A DNA stretch of 64,000 nucleotides from Microbacterium arborescens. GTDB taxonomy: Bacteria > Actinomycetota > Actinomycetes > Actinomycetales > Microbacteriaceae. A program made the translations under genes and the position numbers. The notes beneath the pieces were generated by a model. The model saw only the letters and a list, made by a program, of their open reading frames with translations, had not been told where the DNA came from and did not search any database. This document shows positions 1 through 7,869 of this stretch, piece after piece. The stretch lies in contig QNUV01000021.1 of assembly GCA_003339645.1 (NCBI GenBank), positions 1,054,001 to 1,118,000 on the forward strand. Direction: 5' to 3'. The number at the start of each line of letters is the position of its first letter. The first letter of the stretch is position 1.

Positions 1-81
1 CCAGCGGCAGGTTCACAACCACAGATCGCGCGCCGGCGCCAGGGGTTGTCCGAATTCGGGATGTGGCGCTGGAGTGTTGCG

Positions 82-1428
82 ATGACCAACGACACCAGTG
101 CGCCGATCGCCGACGATCGGCCCGGGCTGAAACGGGCCATCGGAACCCCCCTCCTGTTCGCATTCATCGTCGGCGACACCCTCGGCGCCGGCATCTACAC
201 CCTCGTCGGAACGATGGCGAACGACGTCGGCGGCGTGATCTGGCTGCCGCTGCTGATCGCACTCGTCGTCGCGCTGCTCACCGCCGGCACCTATGCGGAG
301 CTCATCACGAAGTACCCGCACGCGGGCGGTGCCGCCCGCTACGTCGACAAGGCGTTCGGCATCCCGTTCCTGTCGTTCCTCGTGGGGTTCCTCATGATGG
401 CGTCGGGCATCACGACGGCGGCGGCGCTGGCCAACGCGTTCGCGGGGGACTACTTCGCCGCGCTGTTCGACATCCCGCCGATCCCGGTGGCGATCGCCTT
501 CATCGCCGTGCTCACCGTCATCAACCTGCGGGGTGTGCGCGAGTCGCTCGCAACGAACTTCGTGGCATCGATCATCGAGGTCTCGGGTCTGGTGATCGTC
601 ATCTTCGTCGCGGCGATGGTGTTCGCCGGCGGCGGTGGCGAGCCGGCGCGCGTCTTCGAGTTCGCCCCGGATGTGCCCCCGCTGCAGGGGGCGTTCGCGG
701 CATCCATCGTCGCCTTCTTCTCGTTCCTCGGCTTCGAAGCGGCGGCCAACATGGCCGAAGAGGTGAAGAACCCCTCGAAGTCGTACCCGCGGGCGCTCTT
801 CGGCGCCATCATCACCGCGGCTGTCGTCTACCTGCTCATCGCGATCGGTGCCGTGATCGTGGTGCCGCCGGCCGAGCTGGCCGAATCGACCGGTCCGCTG
901 CTGGATGTCGTGACCGCCAGCGGCGTCGCCATCCCGCCGTGGCTGTTCAGCCTCATCGCCCTCGTCGCGATCGCCAACGGCGCCCTCCTCTTCATGGTCA
1001 TGGCCAGTCGCGTGGGTTACGGCCTCGCCGAGTCGGGTCTGCTGCCGCACGCCTTCGGCCGGGTGTTGTCGAAGCGCCGCACGCCGTGGGTCTCGATCCT
1101 CGTCGTCGCCGGCGCCACGATGCTTCTCACCGTGCTCGGCGACATCGGAACGCTCGCCGAGACAACGGTGCTGCTGCTTCTGCTCGTCTTCCTCTCGGCC
1201 AACGTCAGCGTTCTGGTGCTGAAGAAGGACAAGGTCGAGCACAAGCACTTCTCGGTGCCCCGGGTCGTGCCCGTGCTGGCGATCATCGCCAGCATCGTGC
1301 TGCTCACCCAGCAGACCGGCCCGGTGTGGCTCGGTACCGCCGGCTACATCGTGGTCGGGACGGTCCTGTTCTTCATCGCGCGGGCGGGGCGCCGCCGCTC
1401 GGACCGCAAGGCTCAGGCCGGGCCCTGA
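82..1428 (+). CDS. APC-family amino acid permease
   Basis: About 448 residues, almost wholly hydrophobic, with roughly 12 membrane segments; it should import an amino acid or related amine by proton symport in the cytoplasmic membrane. The first membrane segment carries the glycine-rich GDTLGAGIYTLVG motif (about residues 31-43) typical of the APC superfamily substrate site. The ATG at 82 is chosen because GGAG lies 7 bases upstream; an in-frame GTG/ATG option at 46 lacks such a site. The charged C-terminal tail is cytoplasmic. The gene converges on and overlaps the IclR gene by 16 bases. Substrate cannot be read from the sequence. Confidence 0.88.
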   Translation: MTNDTSAPIADDRPGLKRAIGTPLLFAFIVGDTLGAGIYTLVGTMANDVGGVIWLPLLIALVVALLTAGTYAELITKYPHAGGAARYVDKAFGIPFLSFLVGFLMMASGITTAAALANAFAGDYFAALFDIPPIPVAIAFIAVLTVINLRGVRESLATNFVASIIEVSGLVIVIFVAAMVFAGGGGEPARVFEFAPDVPPLQGAFAASIVAFFSFLGFEAAANMAEEVKNPSKSYPRALFGAIITAAVVYLLIAIGAVIVVPPAELAESTGPLLDVVTASGVAIPPWLFSLIALVAIANGALLFMVMASRVGYGLAESGLLPHAFGRVLSKRRTPWVSILVVAGATMLLTVLGDIGTLAETTVLLLLLVFLSANVSVLVLKKDKVEHKHFSVPRVVPVLAIIASIVLLTQQTGPVWLGTAGYIVVGTVLFFIARAGRRRSDRKAQAGP

Positions 1429-2183
1429 TAGCCCAGGCCTGAGCTGATGCGGTCGGCGGTCTCGACGACCGTCCGGCCCAGCTCCGCGCCGCGCGTCTCG
1501 AGATCGATCGCCGTGAGCGGCCCGGAGATGGATACGGCCGCGATGATCTTTCCGCTGCGGTCGAGGATCGGCGCGGCGGTCGAGGCCCGTCCGAGCACGA
1601 ACTCCTCGACCTCGATCGCGTACCCGCGTCGCGCGGTCAGCGCGACCTCGCGGTCGAGGTCATCGTGCGTCGTGATGGTCGCCTCGGTGAATCCGGGCAG
1701 CTCCGGCAGCAACCGCTGGCGCTTCTCGCGATTCGTGCCGATGAGCGTGGCCTTGCCGATGCTGGTCGCATGCAACGGGACGCGCTGACCCATCAGCGTG
1801 TGCGACTTCGGTGAGAGCGGCCCCTCGAAGTTGCAGAGGTAGACCAGCTCCGCACCGCGGAGGAGGGCGATGTTGACACCGAGGCCGATCTCACCGGCGA
1901 GGCTCTGCGCGATCTGACGACCGACTCGGTGCACCCGGTTCTGATTGATCGCGATGCCCGCGAGGGTCATGAGCTCGGCGCCGAGGAAGTAGAGCGACGT
2001 CTGCGGGTCGCGCTCGACCAGCCCGCCGGCCTCGAGGGTCGCGAGCAGACGGGATGCGGTCGACTGGCCGATCCCCGCTTCGCGCGCGACATCGCTCACG
2101 CGCATGGGCTCGCCCCCCGAGAAGGTCTCGAGAACCGTGATCGCCTTCTCGACGCTCTGATTGGCGCCCTTCTCCGCAGCCAT
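1413..2183 (-). CDS. IclR-family transcriptional regulator
   Basis: A 256-residue regulator: an N-terminal winged helix-turn-helix (about residues 10-70, with the recognition segment around GIGQSTASRLLATLE) followed by the IclR effector-binding domain (about 85-250). The start has AGGAAG upstream. It is divergent from the ABC transporter operon starting at 2345, and two perfect inverted repeats sit in the intergenic region, so it probably controls that operon and itself. IclR proteins commonly sense small acids such as keto-deoxy-uronates (KdgR type); given the alginate-lyase-family gene downstream, a uronate-derived effector is plausible but inferred. Confidence 0.9.
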   Translation of the reverse strand: MAAEKGANQSVEKAITVLETFSGGEPMRVSDVAREAGIGQSTASRLLATLEAGGLVERDPQTSLYFLGAELMTLAGIAINQNRVHRVGRQIAQSLAGEIGLGVNIALLRGAELVYLCNFEGPLSPKSHTLMGQRVPLHATSIGKATLIGTNREKRQRLLPELPGFTEATITTHDDLDREVALTARRGYAIEVEEFVLGRASTAAPILDRSGKIIAAVSISGPLTAIDLETRGAELGRTVVETADRISSGLGYQGPA

Positions 2184-2221
2184 GCTTCCTCGCTTTCGCC
2201 GCCGATGTTCGTCACCCTATT

Positions 2222-2236
2222 ATGCACATAGTGCAT
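2222..2236. promoter_or_regulatory. Operator 1 of the iclR / ABC transporter intergenic region
   Basis: Perfect inverted repeat ATGCAC-ATA-GTGCAT, with arms of 6 and a 3-base spacer. It lies 39 bases from the iclR start and about 110 from the first permease. Its centre is 21 bases, two helical turns, from the next palindrome, so bound dimers would sit on the same face. Assignment to the adjacent IclR protein is inference from position. Confidence 0.65.
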
Positions 2237-2242
2237 GGCAGT

Positions 2243-2257
2243 TGCGCACTGTGCGCA
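2243..2257. promoter_or_regulatory. Operator 2 of the iclR / ABC transporter intergenic region
   Basis: Perfect inverted repeat TGCGCAC-T-GTGCGCA, arms of 7 with a 1-base centre. It shares the TGC-GCAC/GTGC core with operator 1. A further weaker palindrome GCAC-GTC-GTGC overlaps its right edge (2255-2265). Together they form an operator cluster between the divergent genes. Confidence 0.65.
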
Positions 2258-2344
2258 CGTCGTGCACTCTGAGTTCGGCGACGCGGATGGTCGCCGCCCC
2301 GGGAGTCGCAGACGACGGCCCGGACGACGAAACGAAGGACGACG

Positions 2345-3280
2345 ATGACCTCTTCGAGCGTGACCGCTCACGAGAGCCCCGGGCGGGGCCGACTCGGCTC
2401 GCGGCTGAGCGAGCGCACCTTCCTGGTCTTCCTGCTGCTGCCCGGGTTCGTGCTGCTCTGCGCGATCGTGCTCTATCCGCTGCTGCGGTCGCTCGTCTCG
2501 GCGTTCTTCGACGAGAACCTGCTCTATCCGGGCATGGAGTTCGTGGGGCTCGAAAACCTGTCCGCCGTCCTCGCCGACGACTTCGGTCGTCTCGTCTGGC
2601 AGACCCTCATCTTCACCGTGGGCGCGACCATCGCGCCCTTCCTGATCGGGCTCGCGCTCGCGCTCGTGCTGAACCAGCGCTTCCCGGGCCAGCGCATCCT
2701 GCGGGGTGCCTTCCTCATCCCGTGGCTGATTCCCGGCGTCGTGGTCTCCTTCCTCTGGATGTGGATCTTCGATGCCAACTACGGCGTGCTCAACGGCATC
2801 CTCATGAGCCTCGGCGCCATCGACAGCCCGGTCGCCTGGCTCTTCCAGACCGACACCGCTCGGGGCGCCCTCATCATCGCGAAGACGTGGAACACGTTCC
2901 CCTGGGTGATGGTCATGCTCCTGGCCGCGCTGCAGACGGTCCCCGGCGAACTGCACGAGGCGGCCTCGATGGACGGAGCCGGCGTCGCCCGCCGCTTCTT
3001 CGCCGTCACGTGGCCGCACATCCGCGGCGTCGCGGCCCTCGTGGTCCTGCTCGAGTTCATCTGGAACTTCCAGCACTTCGACACGATCTTCGTGCTGACC
3101 GGCGGCGGCCCCGCCGGCACCACCAGCACCTTCGCGACAGAGGTGTACGACACCGCCTTCCGCGGGTACGACCTGGGCCACGCCGGCGCGCTCGGCATCG
3201 TCTGGATGGCGCTGCTGACCGTACTCGTCGTGGTGTACGTCTGGCTCTCCGAGCGCGGCGAGAAGGAAGGCTCCCGATGA
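2345..3280 (+). CDS. Carbohydrate ABC transporter permease (MalF/UgpA type)
   Basis: A 311-residue inner-membrane permease with about six membrane segments. The cytoplasmic EAA loop that docks the ATPase is visible as EAASMDGAGVARRFFAVTWP (about residues 215-234). It is the first gene of the transporter operon, preceded by GAAGGA, and overlaps the next permease by the four bases ATGA, so the two are translationally coupled. Together with the next two genes it makes a family-1 type sugar importer. No ATPase is encoded nearby, so it probably relies on a shared MsiK-type ATPase elsewhere, as known for many actinobacterial sugar importers. Confidence 0.92.
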   Translation: MTSSSVTAHESPGRGRLGSRLSERTFLVFLLLPGFVLLCAIVLYPLLRSLVSAFFDENLLYPGMEFVGLENLSAVLADDFGRLVWQTLIFTVGATIAPFLIGLALALVLNQRFPGQRILRGAFLIPWLIPGVVVSFLWMWIFDANYGVLNGILMSLGAIDSPVAWLFQTDTARGALIIAKTWNTFPWVMVMLLAALQTVPGELHEAASMDGAGVARRFFAVTWPHIRGVAALVVLLEFIWNFQHFDTIFVLTGGGPAGTTSTFATEVYDTAFRGYDLGHAGALGIVWMALLTVLVVVYVWLSERGEKEGSR

Positions 3281-4179
3281 GCACCATCACCCCCGTTCCC
3301 GCGCCCGTGGCAGCGGCCGCGACGACCCCCGGGTCCCCGCGTCCGACACGACGCCGACGCACCCGCATCCGCTGGGGAATGTGGACCGCGCTCGCCGTCA
3401 TCGTCCTGTTCGGGTTCGCCCCGGTGTACTGGCTCCTCGTGACGTCGCTCACGCCGAGCGACCGCGTGTTCGCCTTCCCGCCGGCCATCTTCCCCACCCA
3501 GGTAACGTTCGAGCACTATGCGACGGTCTTCGGCAACGAGCAGATCTTCGGCTACCTCCGCAACAGCGTGATCGTGTCGGTCGTGACCGCCGTGCTGTCG
3601 GTCGTGGTGTCGATGTACATGGGGTACGCCTTCTCGAAGTACCGCTTCGCCGGTCGCAAGTCGCTGATGTACTTCGTGCTCTCGAGCCAGATGTTCCCGC
3701 AGGCGCTGCTGCTCGTCACGCTCTACCTCGTCTTCGCCCAGTTCGGTCTCCTGAACACCTACCTCGCGCTGATCCTGTCGTTCACGACGTTCACGCTGCC
3801 GCTGTGCGTCTGGATGCTGAAAGGCTTCTTCGACGCGCTCCCCGACGACCTCATCGAGGCGGCGCGCATCGACGGCGCCGGTCCGTGGCGCATCTTCCAC
3901 TCGGTCGTGTTCCCGCTGGCCGCGCCCGGTCTGGTCGCGGCGGGGCTGTTCGCCTTCGTCCGCGGGTGGAACGACTTCATCTTCGCGCTCACTCTCGCCG
4001 GGCCCGATCGGCAGACGCTGCCGCCCGGCCTCGTGAACACCTTCATCTCCGAGGCCAGCACCTCGTGGCCCGCGCTCATGGCGGCATCCCTCGTGGTGTC
4101 GGTGCCGGTATGCGTCGCGTTCATCCTGCTCCAGCGCTTCCTCGTCGGCGGCATCACCGCCGGCGCGGTCAAGGGCTGA
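3277..4179 (+). CDS. Carbohydrate ABC transporter permease (MalG/UgpE type)
   Basis: About 300 residues. An arginine-rich cytoplasmic N-terminus (RPTRRRRTRIRWG) precedes six membrane segments; the EAA loop reads EAARIDGAGPWRIFHSVVFP. The ATG at 3277 overlaps the stop of the upstream permease and has AAGGAAGG just before it; the open frame extends upstream but has no better start. It forms the heterodimeric channel with the preceding gene, with the binding protein following after 28 bases. Confidence 0.92.
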   Translation: MSTITPVPAPVAAAATTPGSPRPTRRRRTRIRWGMWTALAVIVLFGFAPVYWLLVTSLTPSDRVFAFPPAIFPTQVTFEHYATVFGNEQIFGYLRNSVIVSVVTAVLSVVVSMYMGYAFSKYRFAGRKSLMYFVLSSQMFPQALLLVTLYLVFAQFGLLNTYLALILSFTTFTLPLCVWMLKGFFDALPDDLIEAARIDGAGPWRIFHSVVFPLAAPGLVAAGLFAFVRGWNDFIFALTLAGPDRQTLPPGLVNTFISEASTSWPALMAASLVVSVPVCVAFILLQRFLVGGITAGAVKG

Positions 4180-4207
4180 CCCACCCACCCGATTCGAAGG
4201 AGAATTC

Positions 4208-5494
4208 ATGGTCCAGGACATCTCGCGGCGCACGCTGCTGCGTTACTCGGTGTTCGGCATCGGCGGCGCGGCCGTGCTCGGGCTCGCCGGCTGCGCCCCG
4301 GGAGGCTCCGGTGCGCCGGCCGCGACGCCGGGCGGCGGCACCGCCACCGACTTCACGTTCTCGTCGTGGAGCCTCTCGGAAGAAGCGGCGAAACCGGCGA
4401 TCGAGTCGGCCCTGTCGGGCTTCCGGCAAGCGCAGGGCATCGCGATCGACACGGTGGCCTACCCGTACAACGACTACCTCAACCAGCTGACGCTGCAGGT
4501 GCGGGGCGGTCAGTTCGCCGGCGCCGCCCAGCTCGACGTCGCCTGGCTGTCGGCGCTCGCCGCGCTGGGGAAGCTCACCGATCTCTCGGCGTTCGCGCAG
4601 GGCAAGGGATACACCGATGCCGCGCTGGGCGCGGGGAAGTCGGACGGCAAGCAGCTCGGACTGCCCTGGACGATCGGCGCCGTGGGTCTCATCGGCAACG
4701 CCGAGCTGTTCGACCGTGCCGGGGCGTCGCTCACCCCCGCCACGATCGAGGAGTTCGAAGAGGGCCTGCGTGCGCTCAAGGGCATCGGGGTGATCCCGTA
4801 CGCGGCGAGCACGAAGGCCGCGCAGCTCAAGGACATCGTCGTGTGGGTGCAGACCTTCGGCTCGCCGATCGTCGACGGCGACGCCTCGGCGATCGGTGAC
4901 GAAGCGTCGATCAAGGCCGTCGAGTGGTACAAGAAGCTCTACGACGAGGGGCTCATCGCGCCCGACGTCGACCGTGCCGCCGCCCGCACCCTCTTCGCAC
5001 AGGGGTCGACCGCGCTCTACGACGACGCGCCCGTGGGCAAGTCGGCGGTGCTGTCCCAGTCGCCCGACGCTTCGCTCGGCGACAAGATGACCCCCATCGC
5101 CCGGCCGGTGCTGAAGGCGGGTCAGACCCCGCAGCACGTCCTCTGGGGACACCTCGTCGTCGTCGTCGACGGCGAGGGGGCGCAGACGGCGGCCGACTTC
5201 GCATCGTGGCTCACGAGCGACACCGCGCAGAGCGAGACGTACTTCACCGCGCTCGGCCTACCGCCGACGACGGATGCCGCCCTCTCGTCGAACGCGGTCA
5301 CCTCGAACACCTTCGTCGAGGCGTTCACGTCGTCGATCACCGCGACAGCGAAGCCCAGCCCGCTGTGGAAGTACCCCGCGTACGGGCAGATGGAGACCGC
5401 GATCGCCGAACAGGTCCAGGCGGTGCTCATCGGCCAGGCCCAGCCCGCCGCGGCGATGAAGAGCGCGGGGGAGGCGATCTCCCGCCTGCTCTGA
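4208..5494 (+). CDS. Extracellular solute-binding lipoprotein (sugar ABC importer)
   Basis: A 428-residue family-1-like sugar-binding protein that would capture substrate outside the membrane and deliver it to the two upstream permeases. The N-terminus has a twin-arginine-like SRRTLLRY stretch, a hydrophobic core and a lipobox LAGC at about residues 26-29, so it is exported, possibly by Tat, and lipid-anchored. Mature-domain features such as ...YNDYLNQLTLQV and the tryptophan-rich C-terminus fit the family. AAGGAG precedes the ATG. A strong hairpin follows the stop, which may raise its transcript level over the downstream genes. Confidence 0.92.
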   Translation: MVQDISRRTLLRYSVFGIGGAAVLGLAGCAPGGSGAPAATPGGGTATDFTFSSWSLSEEAAKPAIESALSGFRQAQGIAIDTVAYPYNDYLNQLTLQVRGGQFAGAAQLDVAWLSALAALGKLTDLSAFAQGKGYTDAALGAGKSDGKQLGLPWTIGAVGLIGNAELFDRAGASLTPATIEEFEEGLRALKGIGVIPYAASTKAAQLKDIVVWVQTFGSPIVDGDASAIGDEASIKAVEWYKKLYDEGLIAPDVDRAAARTLFAQGSTALYDDAPVGKSAVLSQSPDASLGDKMTPIARPVLKAGQTPQHVLWGHLVVVVDGEGAQTAADFASWLTSDTAQSETYFTALGLPPTTDAALSSNAVTSNTFVEAFTSSITATAKPSPLWKYPAYGQMETAIAEQVQAVLIGQAQPAAAMKSAGEAISRLL

Positions 5495-5532
5495 GCCCGC
5501 TCGCCTCACCGCTCGACCAGACCGCCATCCGA

Positions 5533-5560
5533 CCGGCGGGAGCCGTCTCGCTCCCGCCGG
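5533..5560 (+). terminator. Intercistronic hairpin between binding protein and oxidoreductase
   Basis: Perfect 11-bp stem CCGGCGGGAGC / GCTCCCGCCGG with a 6-base loop, located in the 90-base gap after the solute-binding protein. There is no T-run, so it could be a leaky terminator or an mRNA-stabilising 3' hairpin. Such hairpins after binding-protein genes commonly produce excess binding protein relative to later cistrons; that role is inferred here. Confidence 0.6.
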
Positions 5561-5584
5561 TGTCCCCCCTGCCCTGAAGGAACC

Positions 5585-7840
5585 ATGCGCACTCAGAACA
5601 TCGAATCCGACATCACCGTCGTCGGCGGCGGCCTCGCCGGCGTCTGCGCGGCGATCAGCGCCGCGCGACTGGGGAAGCGGGTGGCGCTCATCGGCAACCG
5701 GCCGGTGCTGGGCGGCAACTCGTCGTCGGAGGTTCGGGTCTGGGTCGTCGGCGCGACGTCGCACGGCATCCAGCGGTTCGCCCGCGAGAGCGGCGTGATC
5801 GGCGAGCTCTATGTCGAGAACCAGTACCGCAACCCGGAGGGGAACCCGATCATCTGGGACGAGGTGGTGCTCGACGCGGTGCGGGCCGAGCCCAACATCC
5901 GGTTGTTCCTCAACACGGATGTGCGCGAGATCGACACCGACGACGTCGACGGCGAGCGGGTCGTGACGGCGGTGCACGGGTGGACGATGGGGTCGGAGAT
6001 CGCCACGACGTTCCGCAGCCCGTACGTCCTTGACTGCACCGGCGACGGGCTCATCGGGTACCTGGCCGGCGCCGACTTCCGGATCGGCCGCGAGGCCCGC
6101 GGCGAGTTCGGCGAGGCGTGGGCGCCCGAGACGGCCGATGACGAGCTCCTCGGTTCGACGATCCTCTTCTACACCAAGGATGTGGGCAGACCGGTCGACT
6201 TCGTCGCGCCGGACTCGGCGAAGGACATCACGACAACCCCGATCCCGACGTCGCGGATCCTGCGGTCCGGCGACTCGGGCGCGCACTACTGGTGGATCGA
6301 GTGGGGCGGCCACCTCGACACCGTTCACGACAACGAGGCGATCCGCGACGAGCTGCGCTCGGTGATCTTCGGCATCTGGGACTACATCAAGAACTCGGGT
6401 CGCTTCGACGCCGAGACCCTCGACCTCGAATGGGTCGGCACGATCCCGGGCAAGCGCGAGTACCGCCGATTCCTCGGTGACCATGTGTTGACGCAGAACG
6501 ACATCCTCGATCAGGTCGACCACCACGACGACGTCGCGTTCGGCGGCTGGTCGATCGACCTGCATCCGGTCGAGGGCATGTACGCCACCGAGGCCGGGGC
6601 GCACCAGCGGTACTCGAACGGCATCTACGGCATCCCGTTCCGCAGTTACTACTCGCGCAATGTCGCGAACCTGCTCGTGGCGGGCCGCGACATCTCGGCG
6701 AGCCACGTGGCATTCGGCTCGACCCGCGTCATGGCCACGTGCGGCGCGGGCGGCGAGGCGGCGGGAACCGGCGCCGCCCTCGCGCTCGACCTCGGGGTGC
6801 GTCCGCGGGCGCTGGCGGCCGATCACGCCGACGAGCTGCGCCAGGTGCTCCTGCGCCAGGACGCCTCGGTGTTCGGCGTGCGCAACACCGATCCGGCCGA
6901 CCTGGCGCGGCACGCCCGCGTGTCGGCGTCGTCAGCAGCAACCACGGTCGATCCCGTCGAGCTGGTTCCCGATGCCGCTGTCGCTGAGCACCCTCTCGAT
7001 TCCGACCTGGGCGTGCTCGTTCCCGTGGACCCGCGGCTCGACGGTCTGGATGTCCTGCTGACGGTGGCCCGCGACACGACCCTCACCGCCGCCCTGTGGA
7101 CCACCGGGCGTCGGCAGAACGCGGTTCCCATCGACGAACGGTCGCGGGTCTCGGTCGATGTGGCGGCAGCCGCCGATCCGCAGTGGGTGCGGTTGCCCCT
7201 GGCATGGACACCGGACGAGCCCGAGAACGTCGTCGTGGTGCTGGGTGCCGACCCCGACGTGAGCGTCGTGCTGGCCGAGGCTCAGGTGCCGGGAGTGCTG
7301 ACCCTGCCGCACCGGCCTCAGGCCGACGGCGATCAGAACGTCGCCGTCGACGAGTCGGAGAGCGTCATCGCGTGGCCGGCGATCCCGATGCGGGGACGGA
7401 CCCCGCGCGTGCGCCTGCACCCCGACACCGCGGCGTTCGCGGCCCAGCAGGCGGTCGGCGGCTACCAGCGGTTCTTCGGCGGTCCGAACCTGTGGATGTC
7501 GCGTCCCGACGACGCAGCACCGCACCTCGCCCTCGCGTGGGATGACGCGCAGTCGATCAGCACCGTGCGCCTGGTCTTCGACGACGACACCGACGTCGAG
7601 TTGAACACTCTGCACCATCACCGCACACCCGATCGCGTGTTCCCCGAGCTCGTCCGCGACTACGTCGTGGAGACCTGCGGCGCCGACGGCGTCTGGGTCG
7701 AACGGGTCAGCGTGACGGCGAATCGCCGACGCCAGCGCGTGCACGAGGTCGAGGTCGACGGGGTGACGGGCCTGCGAGTGCGGGTGACGGCCACGAACGG
7801 TGCCGCGCAGGCGCGGATCGTCTCGCTGCGCGTGATGTGA
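5585..7840 (+). CDS. FAD-dependent oxidoreductase (FAD_oxidored family)
   Basis: A 751-residue flavoprotein. The dinucleotide-binding motif VVGGGLAGVCAA is at about residues 12-23, followed by a conserved NRPVLGGNSSSEVR segment and later GRDISASHVAFGSTRVMATCG (FAD contact region, about 365-385). Beyond about residue 430 the chain runs into beta-rich sequence of unknown role, making it longer than the core family. Proteins of this type are common in polysaccharide-degradation loci of actinobacteria and Bacteroidetes, but the reaction is rarely known. GAAGGA precedes the ATG, and the gene lies in the same operon as the transporter and the lyase-like gene. No signal peptide is seen. Confidence 0.85.
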   Translation: MRTQNIESDITVVGGGLAGVCAAISAARLGKRVALIGNRPVLGGNSSSEVRVWVVGATSHGIQRFARESGVIGELYVENQYRNPEGNPIIWDEVVLDAVRAEPNIRLFLNTDVREIDTDDVDGERVVTAVHGWTMGSEIATTFRSPYVLDCTGDGLIGYLAGADFRIGREARGEFGEAWAPETADDELLGSTILFYTKDVGRPVDFVAPDSAKDITTTPIPTSRILRSGDSGAHYWWIEWGGHLDTVHDNEAIRDELRSVIFGIWDYIKNSGRFDAETLDLEWVGTIPGKREYRRFLGDHVLTQNDILDQVDHHDDVAFGGWSIDLHPVEGMYATEAGAHQRYSNGIYGIPFRSYYSRNVANLLVAGRDISASHVAFGSTRVMATCGAGGEAAGTGAALALDLGVRPRALAADHADELRQVLLRQDASVFGVRNTDPADLARHARVSASSAATTVDPVELVPDAAVAEHPLDSDLGVLVPVDPRLDGLDVLLTVARDTTLTAALWTTGRRQNAVPIDERSRVSVDVAAAADPQWVRLPLAWTPDEPENVVVVLGADPDVSVVLAEAQVPGVLTLPHRPQADGDQNVAVDESESVIAWPAIPMRGRTPRVRLHPDTAAFAAQQAVGGYQRFFGGPNLWMSRPDDAAPHLALAWDDAQSISTVRLVFDDDTDVELNTLHHHRTPDRVFPELVRDYVVETCGADGVWVERVSVTANRRRQRVHEVEVDGVTGLRVRVTATNGAAQARIVSLRVM

Positions 7841-7869
7841 ACACCGAAAACCCCGACGAAAGGTAAGAC

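Noticed and set aside
37-75. Degenerate copy of the 60-kb hairpin repeat before the permease
   Set aside because: Only about 13 bases (TTCGGGATGTGGC) match unit 1; the arms and spacing are not present.
13-1248. Long minus-strand frame opposite the amino-acid permease
   Set aside because: Arg/Asp/His-rich low-complexity translation typical of antisense frames in GC-rich DNA; the opposite strand encodes a clear permease.
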